Notes: generated by a model not told the origin, from the sequence alone. Counted from the stretch's first letter, positions 1-8,852 are shown. The stretch is DNA of 64,000 nucleotides from Peribacillus saganii (GCF_003429095.1 NZ_QVTE01000001.1:141133-205132), one strand, 5' to 3'. Program-made: numbers and translations.

Positions 1-479
1 AGAAAAAATACGGACGATATATGAGGAATCGCCAGAAAGCTTAACGTTGCAAGGCAGCCAGCGGCCGTAATTGGAAGTCCCGTAAAGTATCCGTTGCTTT
101 CGGTGATATTGAATTTAGCCAGGCGAAATGCTCCGCAGCCAATATAAAACACGGTAAAAAAGGTTCCAGGTGCACCGAATTCAAACAGAATGCCTTGATA
201 GATCAGCAAGGCTGGCGCAACGCCAAATGAAATAATATCACTCATCGAATCAAGCTGTTTTCCAAGATCCGATTCACAATTGAACTTTCTGGCAATCATC
301 CCGTCAAAACGGTCTGCAAGAGCAGCTAGAAAGATAAGGAGCAGGCTTAAATTCAACTGGCCGTTTATACCGGTGATTATAGCAAATCCTCCGAGGGATA
401 AATTAAAAAGGGTTATTACATTTGCTGTCTGGGCTTTAAGTTTCTTAAGGGTATAATCCAGTACGTCAGATAAAAACAA
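1..479 (-). CDS. pssA: CDP-diacylglycerol--serine O-phosphatidyltransferase (partial, 3' end outside window)
   Basis: This membrane enzyme makes phosphatidylserine from CDP-diacylglycerol and L-serine, the first step to phosphatidylethanolamine. I translated it by hand from the minus strand; 159 residues are visible and the frame is still open at base 1. The CDP-alcohol phosphotransferase signature is intact: D56, D59-G60, A63-R64, G73, D77 and D81 (D-x2-DG-x2-AR-x8-G-x3-D-x3-D). Hydrophobic helices flank it at about residues 21-37 and 42-55. The start is TTG at 479-477, one base after the purine-rich AAAGGGGGGAAAG ribosome-binding site. It is divergent from psd, which consumes its product. 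The family assignment is firm; the start codon is slightly less certain. Confidence 0.9.
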   Translation of the reverse strand, partial: MFLSDVLDYTLKKLKAQTANVITLFNLSLGGFAIITGINGQLNLSLLLIFLAALADRFDGMIARKFNCESDLGKQLDSMSDIISFGVAPALLIYQGILFEFGAPGTFFTVFYIGCGAFRLAKFNITESNGYFTGLPITAAGCLATLSFLAIPHISSVFF

Positions 480-693
480 TCTTTCCCCCCCTTTAAGGAC
501 TGGATATGAAATTTATTAACATTTATTATATAATAATATTTTATCCTATTCATTTTATGCAAGGGGAGAAACGGAATATTTTTTTGCATTGGTGATAAGG
601 TAAAGCCTATTACTTAAGATTACTCCCAGCGCATGCAGCAACTCTTGCAAAGATGATGGTATAAGCGTATATGTATTTTAAGGAGGAAGTTCT

Positions 694-1527
694 TTGCTTC
701 AAACAATTTACCGAATCTTGATTGAACTGACCAATGGAAGAGTCACATCGGAAGCGCTAAAGAGATTTGCACAATCAAGGTGGAGCCGGCCGTTCATTTC
801 TCCTTTCAGCCGGTTCTACAATATAAATATCGGGGAAATAGAAGGAGATCTTCTGCAGTTCGCAACACTTCATGATTTGTTTACCAGACGTCTTAAAGCA
901 GGCATGCGAATTGTCAATGATGAATCTCATACAGTGACCAGCCCGGTTGACGGGGTTTTAGAGGATATTGGAGAAATTACTGAAGAAAAACATATTGTTG
1001 TAAAGGGTAAAGAATATTCAATTGAGGAAATGCTCGGTGATCATGAAATTTTACAGAAGTATCTTGGCGGAACATATATGGTGTTATACTTAAGCCCGAG
1101 TCATTACCACCGTATTCATGCTCCAGTTACGGGCATAGTCACGAAGCGTTGGGTACTTGGCCAAAAATCTTATCCAGTAAACAAGCTTGGAATGAAGTAC
1201 GGACGGGCTCCATTGTCAAAAAACTATCGAGTACTGACAGAAATAAATCATGGCAATGGCCATATCGCTGTGGTCAAGGTTGGCGCTATGTTTGTCAATA
1301 CAATCATTTTGACAGATGAATCGGATGGATTAGAAAAAGGGAAGGAAATCGCCTATTTTAGTTTTGGTTCAACTGTTGTGCTGCTTTACGAAAAGAATAC
1401 CTTCACAGCAGTAAGCGAACGCCGAATGCCTTCAGAAGTGAGGGTAGGGGAAGTACTGGGGTATTTAAAGCGTGAACAGGAACTTAATGGGAAAAATGGA
1501 CAGAGTGATGGGGAGAGGTATGAATAA
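694..1527 (+). CDS. psd: Phosphatidylserine decarboxylase proenzyme
   Basis: Psd converts phosphatidylserine to phosphatidylethanolamine at the membrane, using a pyruvoyl group made by self-cleavage. The 277-residue protein carries the autocleavage motif FGST, with cleavage expected between G225 and S226 so that S226 becomes the pyruvoyl cap of the small subunit. Other family signatures are TSPVDG near residue 82 and the segment LSPSHYHRIHAP near 132-143. The start is TTG at 694, just downstream of a strong AAGGAGGAAG ribosome-binding site. It is divergently paired with pssA, the preceding step of the pathway. The C-terminal tail of about 15 polar residues is poorly conserved. Confidence 0.95.
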   Translation: MLQTIYRILIELTNGRVTSEALKRFAQSRWSRPFISPFSRFYNINIGEIEGDLLQFATLHDLFTRRLKAGMRIVNDESHTVTSPVDGVLEDIGEITEEKHIVVKGKEYSIEEMLGDHEILQKYLGGTYMVLYLSPSHYHRIHAPVTGIVTKRWVLGQKSYPVNKLGMKYGRAPLSKNYRVLTEINHGNGHIAVVKVGAMFVNTIILTDESDGLEKGKEIAYFSFGSTVVLLYEKNTFTAVSERRMPSEVRVGEVLGYLKREQELNGKNGQSDGERYE

Positions 1528-1556
1528 TCTGGCTCCCGTGCTCCGTTGATTTTATA

Positions 1557-1585
1557 TAAACAAAAAGCCCTGGATTTCCAGGGCT
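1557..1585 (-). terminator. Rho-independent terminator of sda (also between convergent psd and sda)
   Basis: An 8-bp stem, AGCCCTGG (1566-1573) paired with CCAGGGCT (1578-1585), has a 4-nt loop. Read on the minus strand it is followed directly by a TTTTTGTTT run, so it best serves sda. On the plus strand the T run is weak, so termination of psd here is less certain. Confidence 0.75.
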
Positions 1586-1592
1586 ATATCAA

Positions 1593-1733
1593 TTATGATG
1601 ATACTTTTATTATATGTGTCAATGATCTTCTGTGGATTTCTGTTTCAATAAGACGGATGAATTCTTTGCTCAATTTCAACTTTTGCGCTTTGTAATAAGA
1701 TTCAATTAATAGTTCGTCTGAGAGTTTATTCAT
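1593..1733 (-). CDS. sda: Sporulation checkpoint inhibitor Sda
   Basis: This 46-residue protein was found by translating the minus strand by hand. It reads [20 protein letters not shown] and continues to HIIKVSS at the C terminus, nearly identical in pattern to B. subtilis Sda. Sda is a helical-hairpin protein that binds the sporulation histidine kinase KinA and blocks the phosphorelay when replication is initiating or damaged. An in-frame TGA lies eight codons before the ATG, so no long N-terminal extension is possible. An AAGGG sequence lies about 8 bases upstream of the ATG. The upstream region holds DnaA boxes and a LexA-type palindrome. The gene is divergent from yqeG, as in B. subtilis. 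Confidence 0.93.
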   Translation of the reverse strand: MNKLSDELLIESYYKAQKLKLSKEFIRLIETEIHRRSLTHIIKVSS

Positions 1734-1857
1734 AGGAGCAGCCCTTAAGGCGATTCACCTCCATTTAATTTATGCCTGTAGGAATGAAAATCCGGTTTAC
1801 TGCATAAAATGATATGTTACCTTGATGTACCCCTACTTTAACAGAAATAAACTCACA

Positions 1858-1869
1858 GAACAACCGTTC
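1858..1869. promoter_or_regulatory. LexA (DinR)-type SOS box
   Basis: The 12-bp palindrome GAACAACCGTTC matches the Bacillus LexA core GAAC-N4-GTTC exactly. It lies about 125 bp upstream of the sda start and 2 bp from the first DnaA box. A LexA role here is inferred from the motif and position only. Confidence 0.5.
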
Positions 1870-1871
1870 TG

Positions 1872-1970
1872 TTATCCACAATTGTTGGTGGATAAGTTGT
1901 GGTTAATTTGTTTATAACTTTACACTTTTTATGCCCATCAATGGGTATAGTGTGTATAATGTTATCCACA
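1872..1970. promoter_or_regulatory. DnaA-box cluster in the sda-yqeG intergenic region
   Basis: Two perfect DnaA boxes TTATCCACA lie at 1872-1880 and 1962-1970. One-mismatch boxes in the opposite orientation lie at 1887-1895 (GGTGGATAA), 1898-1906 (TGTGGTTAA) and 1951-1959 (TGTGTATAA). The sda-yqeG region is a known chromosomal DnaA-box cluster in B. subtilis, where DnaA binding activates sda. Five boxes in about 100 bp is far above chance, so binding is very likely. The remaining sequence of the 383-bp gap between sda and yqeG shows no gene. Confidence 0.85.
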
Positions 1971-2116
1971 ACAGGGGATACAATCAGATTTTGTCGAAAA
2001 TTATTTAAAGTTGAGCTAATTTTAAGCTAATTGTTCAACTTTCTTTTGAAAGGTTAAGAAAAATTCGTTATGATTGAAACGGTAAATTTTATGAAAAATA
2101 TAGAGGTGCAGCCACT

Positions 2117-2638
2117 GTGTTAAAAAATTTTTTGCCAAGTCAACATGTGAAAAACATTTTTGATATAAAACCGGAAGATTTAAAAAAGCAGGGAATCAAG
2201 GGCATAATTACCGACTTGGATAATACCCTCGTTGAATGGGACCGGCCCAGTGCAACACCCGAGCTCATTAAGTGGTTTGACAAAATGCGGGAACATGGCA
2301 TTTTAGTTACGATCGTATCAAATAATATTGAAAGAAGAGTAAAATCCTTTGCAGATCCTTTACAGATTCCATTTATTTATCAGGCGAGAAAGCCGATGGG
2401 AAGGGCGTTCAGAAAAGCCCTCAGGGATATGGGACTAAAAAAAAGCGAGGTTGTGGTCATCGGGGATCAGCTGCTGACTGATGTGATCGGGGGAAACCTG
2501 AACGGGTTCCATACGATTCTTGTGGTTCCCGTTGCCCAAACGGATGGCTTCATAACAAAATTTAACCGTAAAATTGAAAGGCGGATTCTCAACTGGTTCA
2601 AACGTAAAGGAATGTTAGATTGGGAGGACAAAAAGTGA
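2117..2638 (+). CDS. yqeG: YqeG family HAD-IIIA type phosphatase
   Basis: This is a 173-residue HAD-superfamily hydrolase of the YqeG type. HAD motif I, DLDNT, sits at residues 33-37 with the nucleophile D33 and acid D35. Motif II is the threonine/serine region around TIVSNN, and motif III/IV is GDQLLTDVIGGN near residues 116-127. The physiological substrate is not known. The start is GTG at 2117 with a GAGGTG ribosome-binding site. It is the first gene of the run that continues through yqeM; its end overlaps the start of yqeH. Conserved linkage to yqeH suggests a ribosome-related role, but that is inference. Confidence 0.92.
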   Translation: MLKNFLPSQHVKNIFDIKPEDLKKQGIKGIITDLDNTLVEWDRPSATPELIKWFDKMREHGILVTIVSNNIERRVKSFADPLQIPFIYQARKPMGRAFRKALRDMGLKKSEVVVIGDQLLTDVIGGNLNGFHTILVVPVAQTDGFITKFNRKIERRILNWFKRKGMLDWEDKK

Positions 2639-3744
2639 ACGAACAACCAGAAATTATTTGTATTGGCTGTGGAGTGTCAGTTCAGAGTGAACGGCCAAAC
2701 GAGCTCGGGTATGCCCCTAAATCTTCGCTTGAGAAAGATCAAGTTATTTGCCAACGATGCTTCAGGCTGAAGCATTACAATGAAGTACAGGATGTTTCTT
2801 TAACAGATGATGATTTTTTAAAGATATTAAATGAAGTCGGCAGGCAGGATGCGCTGATCGTAAAGATTGTAGATATTTTTGACTTTAATGGCAGCTGGCT
2901 GCCCGGGCTCCACCGTTTCGTGGGCGGAAATGATGTATTATTAATAGGAAATAAAGTGGATCTATTGCCGAAATCAGTTAAACATAACAGGCTTGTAAAC
3001 TGGATGAAAGATTCTTCGAGGGAGCTGGGGCTAAAGCCAATAGATGTATTATTGGTGAGTGCTTCAAAAGGAACATATGTCCGGGAGGCTGCACAATTAA
3101 TTGATGAATACCGCAATGGCAAAGATGTGTATGTTGTTGGCTGCACGAATGTCGGAAAGTCCACTTTTATTAACAGGCTGATAAAAGAAGTCAGCGGAGA
3201 AGGAGATATTATCACCACTTCGCATTTTCCAGGAACGACACTTGATATGATTGAAATCCCTCTTGATGACGATAAAGCATTAATAGACACTCCGGGGATT
3301 ATTAACCATCATCAAATGGCCCATTTTGTGGATAAGCGGGATTTAAAGGTTATTACCCCTAAAAAGGAAATTAAGCCTAAGATCTATCAGCTGAACGAAG
3401 GCCAAACACTATTTTTTGGAGGATTGGCACGGTTTGATTATGTTTCAGGCGGGCGAAAATCGTTTACATGCTATATTTCGAATGAACTGGAAATCCACCG
3501 TACCAAGCTGGAAAACGCTGATGATTTATACAAGAATCATGCAGGAGGCATGCTTGCTCCGCCAAGGCCAGAGCAGCTCGAGGAATTCCCTGCTTTACAG
3601 CCTCATGAATTTACGATAAGAGAAGGAAAAATGGATGTTGTCTTTTCCGGGCTGGGCTGGGTTACCATAAACGAGCCCGGAGTAAAAGTAGTAGCTCATG
3701 TGCCTAAAGGTGTTAATGTGTTATTGAGAAAATCTTTAATTTAA
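2635..3744 (+). CDS. yqeH: Ribosome biogenesis GTPase YqeH (circularly permuted)
   Basis: YqeH is a GTPase needed for 30S subunit maturation. The 369-residue protein begins with a treble-clef zinc finger (C9-x2-C12 and C39-x2-C42). Its GTPase motifs are circularly permuted: the G4 motif NKVD comes before the P-loop GCTNVGKST and the G3 motif DTPG. The C-terminal region (RFDYV, GLGWV) matches the family RNA-binding domain. I place the start at GTG 2635, after the GGGAGG ribosome-binding site; a TTG at 2620 is in frame but lies upstream of that site. It overlaps the end of yqeG by 4 bases. Confidence 0.95.
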   Translation: MNEQPEIICIGCGVSVQSERPNELGYAPKSSLEKDQVICQRCFRLKHYNEVQDVSLTDDDFLKILNEVGRQDALIVKIVDIFDFNGSWLPGLHRFVGGNDVLLIGNKVDLLPKSVKHNRLVNWMKDSSRELGLKPIDVLLVSASKGTYVREAAQLIDEYRNGKDVYVVGCTNVGKSTFINRLIKEVSGEGDIITTSHFPGTTLDMIEIPLDDDKALIDTPGIINHHQMAHFVDKRDLKVITPKKEIKPKIYQLNEGQTLFFGGLARFDYVSGGRKSFTCYISNELEIHRTKLENADDLYKNHAGGMLAPPRPEQLEEFPALQPHEFTIREGKMDVVFSGLGWVTINEPGVKVVAHVPKGVNVLLRKSLI

Positions 3745-3758
3745 TTTGGGTGAGGAAA

Positions 3759-4595
3759 ATGAAAAAGATATACGGAGTTATTGGTGACCCAATCAGGCAT
3801 TCCATGAGCCCTGATATTCACAATGACGCTTTTGCAAGGAATGGGATAGACGCCTGTTATCTCCATTTCCATGTAAAGGCCAACCAGCTTGAGGAAGCTG
3901 TAAAGGGAATGAAGGCAATTGGTGTGGAGGGGTTTAATGTCACGGTGCCGCATAAGACGGCAATATTGCCTTTGCTGGATGAAGTAGACGAGATGGCACT
4001 GGCCATGGGGGCAGTAAACACTGTGAAAAAAGTTAATGGGCGATATATAGGGTATAATACAGATGGGGCTGGATTCGTAACAGCATTACATGACAAGATT
4101 GGCAGAGAGTTAACATCTCTGAAAACCATTATGATTGGTGCTGGCGGAGCGGCCCGGGGCATTTACTACGCACTCTCCCGGGAGGGGCTAGCCAAAATTG
4201 ATATTTGTAACCGAACTATCGAGAATGCTGAACACTTAATAGCCGATTGCCCGTACCATAATGTTTCCGAAGCCTTATCCATTAAGGAGGCAGAACTAAG
4301 GCTTGGGAAATATGATTTAATAATCCAGACCACATCAATCGGCATGAGTCCTAATGTGGATTCATCGCCTTTGAAGCTCGATCTGCTAAGCGAAGATGCA
4401 TTTGTGAGTGATATCATCTATAATCCGCTGGAAACCAAAATAATGAAAACAGCAAGGGAGAAGGGTGCTGCGGTCCAAAATGGCGTAGACATGTTTGTCT
4501 GCCAGGCAGCACTTGCCTTCCAGATTTGGACAGGCATTTTTCCTGACATCAGCAAAATGAGAGACATTGTATTGGACAAACTAGGAGGAAGCTAA
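3759..4595 (+). CDS. aroE: Shikimate 5-dehydrogenase
   Basis: AroE reduces 3-dehydroshikimate to shikimate with NADPH, in aromatic amino acid synthesis. The 278-residue protein shows the substrate site SMSPDIHN near the N terminus, the catalytic lysine in NVTVPHK (about residue 65), and the NADP-binding loop GAGGAARG with the downstream NRT motif. The start is ATG 3759, behind GGGTGAGG; a GTG at 3750 overlaps that ribosome-binding site and is unlikely. The stop TAA shares its last base with the ATG of yhbY, so the two are translationally coupled. Confidence 0.95.
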   Translation: MKKIYGVIGDPIRHSMSPDIHNDAFARNGIDACYLHFHVKANQLEEAVKGMKAIGVEGFNVTVPHKTAILPLLDEVDEMALAMGAVNTVKKVNGRYIGYNTDGAGFVTALHDKIGRELTSLKTIMIGAGGAARGIYYALSREGLAKIDICNRTIENAEHLIADCPYHNVSEALSIKEAELRLGKYDLIIQTTSIGMSPNVDSSPLKLDLLSEDAFVSDIIYNPLETKIMKTAREKGAAVQNGVDMFVCQAALAFQIWTGIFPDISKMRDIVLDKLGGS

Positions 4596-4885
4596 TGTTA
4601 ACTGGTAAACAAAAAAGATTTTTACGATCCAAGGCGCATCATCTTAACCCGATTTTTCAGGTTGGAAAGGGCGGGGTCAATGAGAATATGATAAAGCAGG
4701 TTGCTGAGGCTCTTGAAGCGAGGGAATTAATGAAAATCAGTGTACTGCAAAATTGTGAAGACGATCGTGACACAGTTGCCGATGAGCTTTCGAAGGGAGT
4801 AAGGGCGGAAGTTGTCCAAATTATCGGAAACACAATTGTATTGTATAAAGAATCACGGGAAAACAAACAAATCCAGCTTCCATAA
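4595..4885 (+). CDS. yhbY: CRM-domain ribosome-assembly RNA-binding protein YhbY/YqeI
   Basis: This 96-residue protein is a single CRM (YhbY) domain that binds pre-50S particles. It has the typical start ([16 protein letters not shown]) and the loop [10 protein letters not shown], the family's GxxG RNA-contact motif. A strong AGGAGG lies just upstream of the ATG. It sits inside the yqeG-yqeM operon, overlapping aroE by one base. Its exact molecular task in assembly is not settled in the family. Confidence 0.93.
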   Translation: MLTGKQKRFLRSKAHHLNPIFQVGKGGVNENMIKQVAEALEARELMKISVLQNCEDDRDTVADELSKGVRAEVVQIIGNTIVLYKESRENKQIQLP

Positions 4886-4896
4886 GGGGTAATAGC

Positions 4897-5466
4897 ATGA
4901 AAAAAGCTGCGATACTTGGAGGTACCTTCAATCCTCCCCATATTGGCCATCTATTGATTGGGAATGAAGTCCTTCATTCGTTACAGCTTGATGAAGTGAG
5001 GTTTATGCCGAATCATATACCGCCTCACAAAGCACAGCCTTTGGATGTATCTGATGACGATCGGGTAAGGATGCTTGAACTATCGATTGAAGGAAACAGC
5101 TGCTTTACAATAGAAAAGGTGGAGCTTGAGCGGGAGGGGCCGTCTTATACGTATGATTCGATAAAGATGCTTCGCAAAATCGAACCTGATACGGAATTTT
5201 ATTTTATTATCGGGGCCGACATGATTGAATATCTTCCCAAGTGGCACCGGATTGATGAACTTATGGAATTAATTCAATTTGTCGGGGTGAAACGTCCTCA
5301 ATACATGGAACACACAGATTATCCAATCATCATGGTGGATAGCCCGCAGCTTTTGTTATCTTCTTCGCTGATACGAGAGAGAATTAAGGACGGAGTGACG
5401 ATACGTTATTTGGTCACAGAAAAAGTAAGAAATTATATTGAGGAGAAAAAGTTGTATGGATCGTGA
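4897..5466 (+). CDS. nadD: Nicotinate-nucleotide adenylyltransferase
   Basis: NadD joins ATP and nicotinate mononucleotide to form deamido-NAD, an essential step of NAD synthesis in the cytoplasm. The 189-residue protein has the nucleotidyltransferase fold motifs [11 protein letters not shown] near residues 8-18 and SSSLIRERI near the C terminus (the ISSTxxR-type ATP-binding motif). The ATG at 4897 has a GGGG-containing upstream sequence. Its 3' end overlaps yqeK by 11 bases. Confidence 0.95.
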   Translation: MKKAAILGGTFNPPHIGHLLIGNEVLHSLQLDEVRFMPNHIPPHKAQPLDVSDDDRVRMLELSIEGNSCFTIEKVELEREGPSYTYDSIKMLRKIEPDTEFYFIIGADMIEYLPKWHRIDELMELIQFVGVKRPQYMEHTDYPIIMVDSPQLLLSSSLIRERIKDGVTIRYLVTEKVRNYIEEKKLYGS

Positions 5467-6031
5467 TGAGGCTTTAAAACTAACTAAAGCTCAAATGACT
5501 GAGCATCGGTATCAGCACACACTTGGGGTTATGGAAACCGCACTGAGCCTTGCAAACAGGTATGGTGCTGATCGGGCCAAAGCAGAATTGGCAGCCATCT
5601 TTCATGATTATGCGAAATTCCGGCCTAAAGATGAGATGAAGGAAATCATCCGAACGGAAGGGATGAGCCTTGATTTATTAGACCATAATCCCGAATTATG
5701 GCATGCGCCGGTGGGGGCATTTCTGGTCAGGACAGAAGCGGGAATTAACGATCAGGAAATTCTTGATGCCATCGCCTTCCATACATCCGGGAGGGTTGAT
5801 ATGCCTCTTCTGGATAAGATTGTTTTTCTTGCCGACTATATCGAACCGGGAAGAAATTTCCCTGGGGTGGCCGAAGTAAGGGAAACGGCAAAGAATAGCC
5901 TTGATGGAGCTGTTATTATGGCACTTCGCAATACAATTATTTTTCTGATGAAGAAGAACCAGGCAGTATATCCAGAAACTTTTTACGCATACAATGATCT
6001 TATTATGAAAACTAAGGAGCAGATGCAATGA
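5456..6031 (+). CDS. yqeK: HD-domain symmetrical Ap4A hydrolase YqeK
   Basis: YqeK-family HD proteins cleave diadenosine tetraphosphate symmetrically to two ADP. The 191-residue protein has the HD metal ligands in HRYQH (about residue 18), FHD (about 48-50) and later histidines in HAPVGA and FHTSGR. I chose ATG 5456, since GAGGAG lies about 10 bases upstream; an in-frame TTG at 5438 precedes that site. It overlaps nadD by 11 bases and rsfS by 4, so the three genes are coupled. Confidence 0.93.
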   Translation: MDRDEALKLTKAQMTEHRYQHTLGVMETALSLANRYGADRAKAELAAIFHDYAKFRPKDEMKEIIRTEGMSLDLLDHNPELWHAPVGAFLVRTEAGINDQEILDAIAFHTSGRVDMPLLDKIVFLADYIEPGRNFPGVAEVRETAKNSLDGAVIMALRNTIIFLMKKNQAVYPETFYAYNDLIMKTKEQMQ

Positions 6032-6381
6032 ATGAACGCGAACTTCTAATCACAGCCGCAAAAGCTGCGGATGATAAAAGAGCAGAAGATATGATTGTCT
6101 TAAACATGAAAGGAATCTCCCTAGTGGCTGATTATTTCCTGATTTGCCATGGCAATTCTGATAAACAGGTACAGGCCATTGCAAGAGAAATGAAGAATAA
6201 GGCAGAAGAACATGGGTACGATGTAAATAGAATGGAAGGCTTTGACGAAGCTAAATGGGTGCTTGTGGACATGGGAAATGTAGTCGCACATGTATTTCAT
6301 CGGGATGAAAGAAGCTATTACAACCTTGAACGCTTATGGGGCGATGCTCCCATTGAAAATGTTGAAAGCGAAATCCAGTAA
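6028..6381 (+). CDS. rsfS: Ribosomal silencing factor RsfS
   Basis: RsfS (YqeL, DUF143/Iojap family) binds ribosomal protein uL14 on the 50S subunit and blocks subunit joining in starvation. The 117-residue length is normal. Family landmarks include the segments LVADYFLICHGNSDKQVQAI and the C-terminal RSYYNLERLW. The ATG overlaps the yqeK stop (ATGA) and follows AAGGAG. The stop TAA shares its last base with the start of yqeM. Confidence 0.95.
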   Translation: MNERELLITAAKAADDKRAEDMIVLNMKGISLVADYFLICHGNSDKQVQAIAREMKNKAEEHGYDVNRMEGFDEAKWVLVDMGNVVAHVFHRDERSYYNLERLWGDAPIENVESEIQ

Positions 6382-7127
6382 TGGCATACGATAGATTCGC
6401 TTATGTTTACGATGAATTGATGAAGGAAGCCCCTTATGACAAGTGGCTTTCTTTATTGCTTTCCAGGATGTCTGCCTATCATATTCAGGGAAATGAGGTG
6501 CTGGATCTCGCTTGCGGAACCGGTGAATTCACTATAGAACTTGCCCGTCACGGTCTTGCCGTGAAAGGGGTGGATTTATCGGCGGATATGCTTTCAGTTG
6601 CGCAGGAAAAGGCGGTGCGGCACGGATATAATATTCCCTTTTTTCAGCAGAATATGGCTGAACTTGAGGGGCTTGGGAAAAATGATTGTGTAACTATTTT
6701 TTGCGACTCCCTCAATTATCTTCAGCAGGAAAGCGATGTATTGTCAACCTTCCGCCAGGTTCATGCACACCTTAAAGAAAATGGACTGTTCATGTTTGAT
6801 GTCCATACAGTTTACAAGATCGAACAGATTTTTAAAGATAATACCTTTACATTGAATGAAGAAAATATTGCTTATATTTGGAATTCCTATGGCGGAACAG
6901 AGCCTTTTAGTGTTGAGCATGAGCTGACTTTTTTCGTACAAGATGATGTTTCGGGACAATATGACCGTTTTGATGAAGTGCATTATCAGCGCACCTATCA
7001 TGTAGAAGTCTATGAAAAATGGCTAAACGAGGCTGGTTTTGAAGTGATGGAGGTAATGTCTGATCTTGAAGAAGTACCAGTGCACAGAACCACAGAAAGA
7101 GTTTTATTCGTAGCCCGCAAAATTTAA
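6381..7127 (+). CDS. yqeM: Class I SAM-dependent methyltransferase YqeM
   Basis: This is a 248-residue Rossmann-fold methyltransferase. SAM motif I is VLDLACGTGEF (about residues 40-50), followed by an acidic end of strand 2 (VDLSADML) and motif IV (IFCDSLNYL). The substrate is unknown; the family is found next to rsfS in many Bacilli, which may point to ribosome or tRNA modification, but nothing in the sequence proves this. It is the last gene of the operon, closed by a strong hairpin at 7171. Confidence 0.9.
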   Translation: MAYDRFAYVYDELMKEAPYDKWLSLLLSRMSAYHIQGNEVLDLACGTGEFTIELARHGLAVKGVDLSADMLSVAQEKAVRHGYNIPFFQQNMAELEGLGKNDCVTIFCDSLNYLQQESDVLSTFRQVHAHLKENGLFMFDVHTVYKIEQIFKDNTFTLNEENIAYIWNSYGGTEPFSVEHELTFFVQDDVSGQYDRFDEVHYQRTYHVEVYEKWLNEAGFEVMEVMSDLEEVPVHRTTERVLFVARKI

Positions 7128-7170
7128 GCAATGACATATCCTCAACTGAAAAACGCCCTTTATTTTGAAA

Positions 7171-7210
7171 AATCCGCCTGCAATTATTCATATTGCGGGC
7201 GGATTTTTTT
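7171..7210. terminator. Bidirectional terminator between yqeM and comER
   Basis: A 14-bp stem (AATCCGCCTGCAAT with ATTGCGGGCGGATT, one G-U pair) has a 7-nt loop and a T7 run on the plus strand. The minus strand has a shorter T run (ATTTTTC), so it may also stop comER transcripts. Confidence 0.9.
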
Positions 7211-7246
7211 AAAAAGTTGGCAGGAAAATAAAAGAAACATATCGAA

Positions 7247-8077
7247 TTATTTTAAGGCACCGAATTGCTTCTCCACCTTCTCAATTTCTTCTGCAAACTT
7301 CTTTTGCGTTGCCTGAAATAGCATCTCGAATATTGCTTCTGTTTCTGCTGATTCCATCACATTGATTCCCTCGCCTGTGATGCCACCCTTGACACAAACC
7401 TTTTCCTGCAGGGTTGGAAGCGTATAAACACCTTTCTTCAGCAAATCACCCAGCCCTATAAGCATTGATTCTGTTAGCAGTGTTGCAGTTTTCTTGTCAA
7501 TTGGTGTCACTTTGCAAGCTGCACTAATAAACGACTGTGCAAGAAAACTGAAAAACGCGGGGCCGCAGCTTACGATGTCTGACGCTACCCGGGTAATATT
7601 GTTTTCTATCGAGACAGGCGTTGATATCTTGGCAGCGATCTTCTGCAGCTCTTCGTGCCAGCCTTGCACGCAGTTGTTCCCAAAAGTGAGCAGTGTTACC
7701 CCTGACAGTACCCGATTTGTAATGCTTGGAATAAACCGGGCACAGGAACAAGGCATTACCGACTCTAGCTGCTCTACAGAAATCGGACTGGTAATGGAAA
7801 CAATACATTTGCTTGTATTGACGAAAGGCTTTATATCTATAAGCACATTAAAAATGTCCCCAGGTTTAACGCAAATAAAGAGTAAATCCGATTGTTTTGC
7901 CGTTTCGGCGGCAGTGTCCGCTACGGTAATTCCGGGATATATCTCTTGAAGCCTGTTTGCCTTTGAGAGGGTCCGGTTAGTAACCGTCAGGCAATCAGGT
8001 GAAACTGCTTCAGAAGAAAGAAGCGCTTCTATTAGAATCGTCCCCATATTTCCTGTTCCAATCACACCGATTTTCAA
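7247..8077 (-). CDS. comER: ComER, pyrroline-5-carboxylate reductase-like late competence/sporulation protein
   Basis: ComER belongs to the pyrroline-5-carboxylate reductase family but is not known to make proline in vivo; it lies divergent to comE in Bacilli and has been linked to sporulation and biofilm signalling. The 276-residue protein starts with the dinucleotide-binding loop GVIGTGNMGTIL. The C-terminal half has the helical dimerisation domain with CGPAFFSFLAQSF and the GGITGEGI motif. I place the start at TTG 8077, 5 bases after GGAAGGGGTGG; other in-frame starts at 8086 and 8095 overlap or precede that site. Confidence 0.88.
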   Translation of the reverse strand: MKIGVIGTGNMGTILIEALLSSEAVSPDCLTVTNRTLSKANRLQEIYPGITVADTAAETAKQSDLLFICVKPGDIFNVLIDIKPFVNTSKCIVSITSPISVEQLESVMPCSCARFIPSITNRVLSGVTLLTFGNNCVQGWHEELQKIAAKISTPVSIENNITRVASDIVSCGPAFFSFLAQSFISAACKVTPIDKKTATLLTESMLIGLGDLLKKGVYTLPTLQEKVCVKGGITGEGINVMESAETEAIFEMLFQATQKKFAEEIEKVEKQFGALK

Positions 8078-8210
8078 CTTTTCCACCCCTTCCAAGGCTT
8101 AATCGATTCAAAAAAACATAATTTCTGCAAGTAATACATCTTACCTAGTTAAAAACCTATGATTCTCATCCCTTATTTATGACTTTCAATTCTAAGGAGT
8201 GTGTACCTTT

Positions 8211-8852
8211 ATGAATATTGTTTTGAAATATAAAAAGGCCCTTATAGGGGGCGCTGCCCTAGTGTTCTTGTTTGTAGGCTATTTTTTATATCAAGGGAAG
8301 GAGAATGAGCCTGAAACAGGAATGGATGATATGGTTTTCCCCATGGCTGCCCCGCAAGCTGAAAAGGAAAAAACCGTTGAATACAAAAAAGAGGAACCGC
8401 CTGCAGTTATAAAAGTAGATGTGAAAGGAGCTGTTCATAAACCGGGTGTTTATGCGGCCGACCCAGGGGACAGGGTTATCGATCTGATTATGGAAGCAGG
8501 GAGTTTCTCAGACAAGGCGGATAAAGACAAGGTAAACCTCGCTCAGGCAGTTGCCGACCAGATGGTTATATACGTTCCTGAAGCAGGCGATGATTTACCA
8601 CAGCTCACTGCTGCTGCGGGTTCAACTGCTGAGATCACTGGCGATTCCGGTACCGGAAAGTCGAAGGTGAATTTGAATACCGCAGAACAGGCTGACCTAG
8701 AAACCTTGCCTGGCATCGGACCTGCAAAGGCAGCTGAAATTATAGCGTATCGGAACCAAACCGGGTTTAAAACAATAGAAGACCTCCGGAATATCTCGGG
8801 TATAGGGGATAAAACCTTTGAAAAACTGAAAGATTTCATAATGGTTCAATAG
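8211..8852 (+). CDS. comEA: Competence DNA receptor ComEA
   Basis: ComEA is a membrane-anchored protein that binds double-stranded DNA outside the membrane during transformation. The 213-residue protein has an N-terminal transmembrane anchor (about residues 11-27), a variable linker, an SLBB-type domain (VDVKGAVHKPGVY, about 70-125), and C-terminal tandem helix-hairpin-helix motifs with LPGIGPAKA and ISGIGDKTF. I chose ATG 8211; AAGGAG lies 11 bases upstream, and a GTG at 8199 overlaps it. The upstream gap has A/T tracts, but I could not define a clear ComK site. Confidence 0.95.
   Translation: MNIVLKYKKALIGGAALVFLFVGYFLYQGKENEPETGMDDMVFPMAAPQAEKEKTVEYKKEEPPAVIKVDVKGAVHKPGVYAADPGDRVIDLIMEAGSFSDKADKDKVNLAQAVADQMVIYVPEAGDDLPQLTAAAGSTAEITGDSGTGKSKVNLNTAEQADLETLPGIGPAKAAEIIAYRNQTGFKTIEDLRNISGIGDKTFEKLKDFIMVQ

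Noticed and set aside
2775..3290. 171-codon antisense frame inside yqeH
   Set aside because: It is a shadow of a strongly conserved GTPase gene, without a ribosome-binding site or family motif.
8100..8195. ComK box upstream of comEA
   Set aside because: A/T tracts are present but neither pair fits AAAA-N5-TTTT well, so I could not support it.
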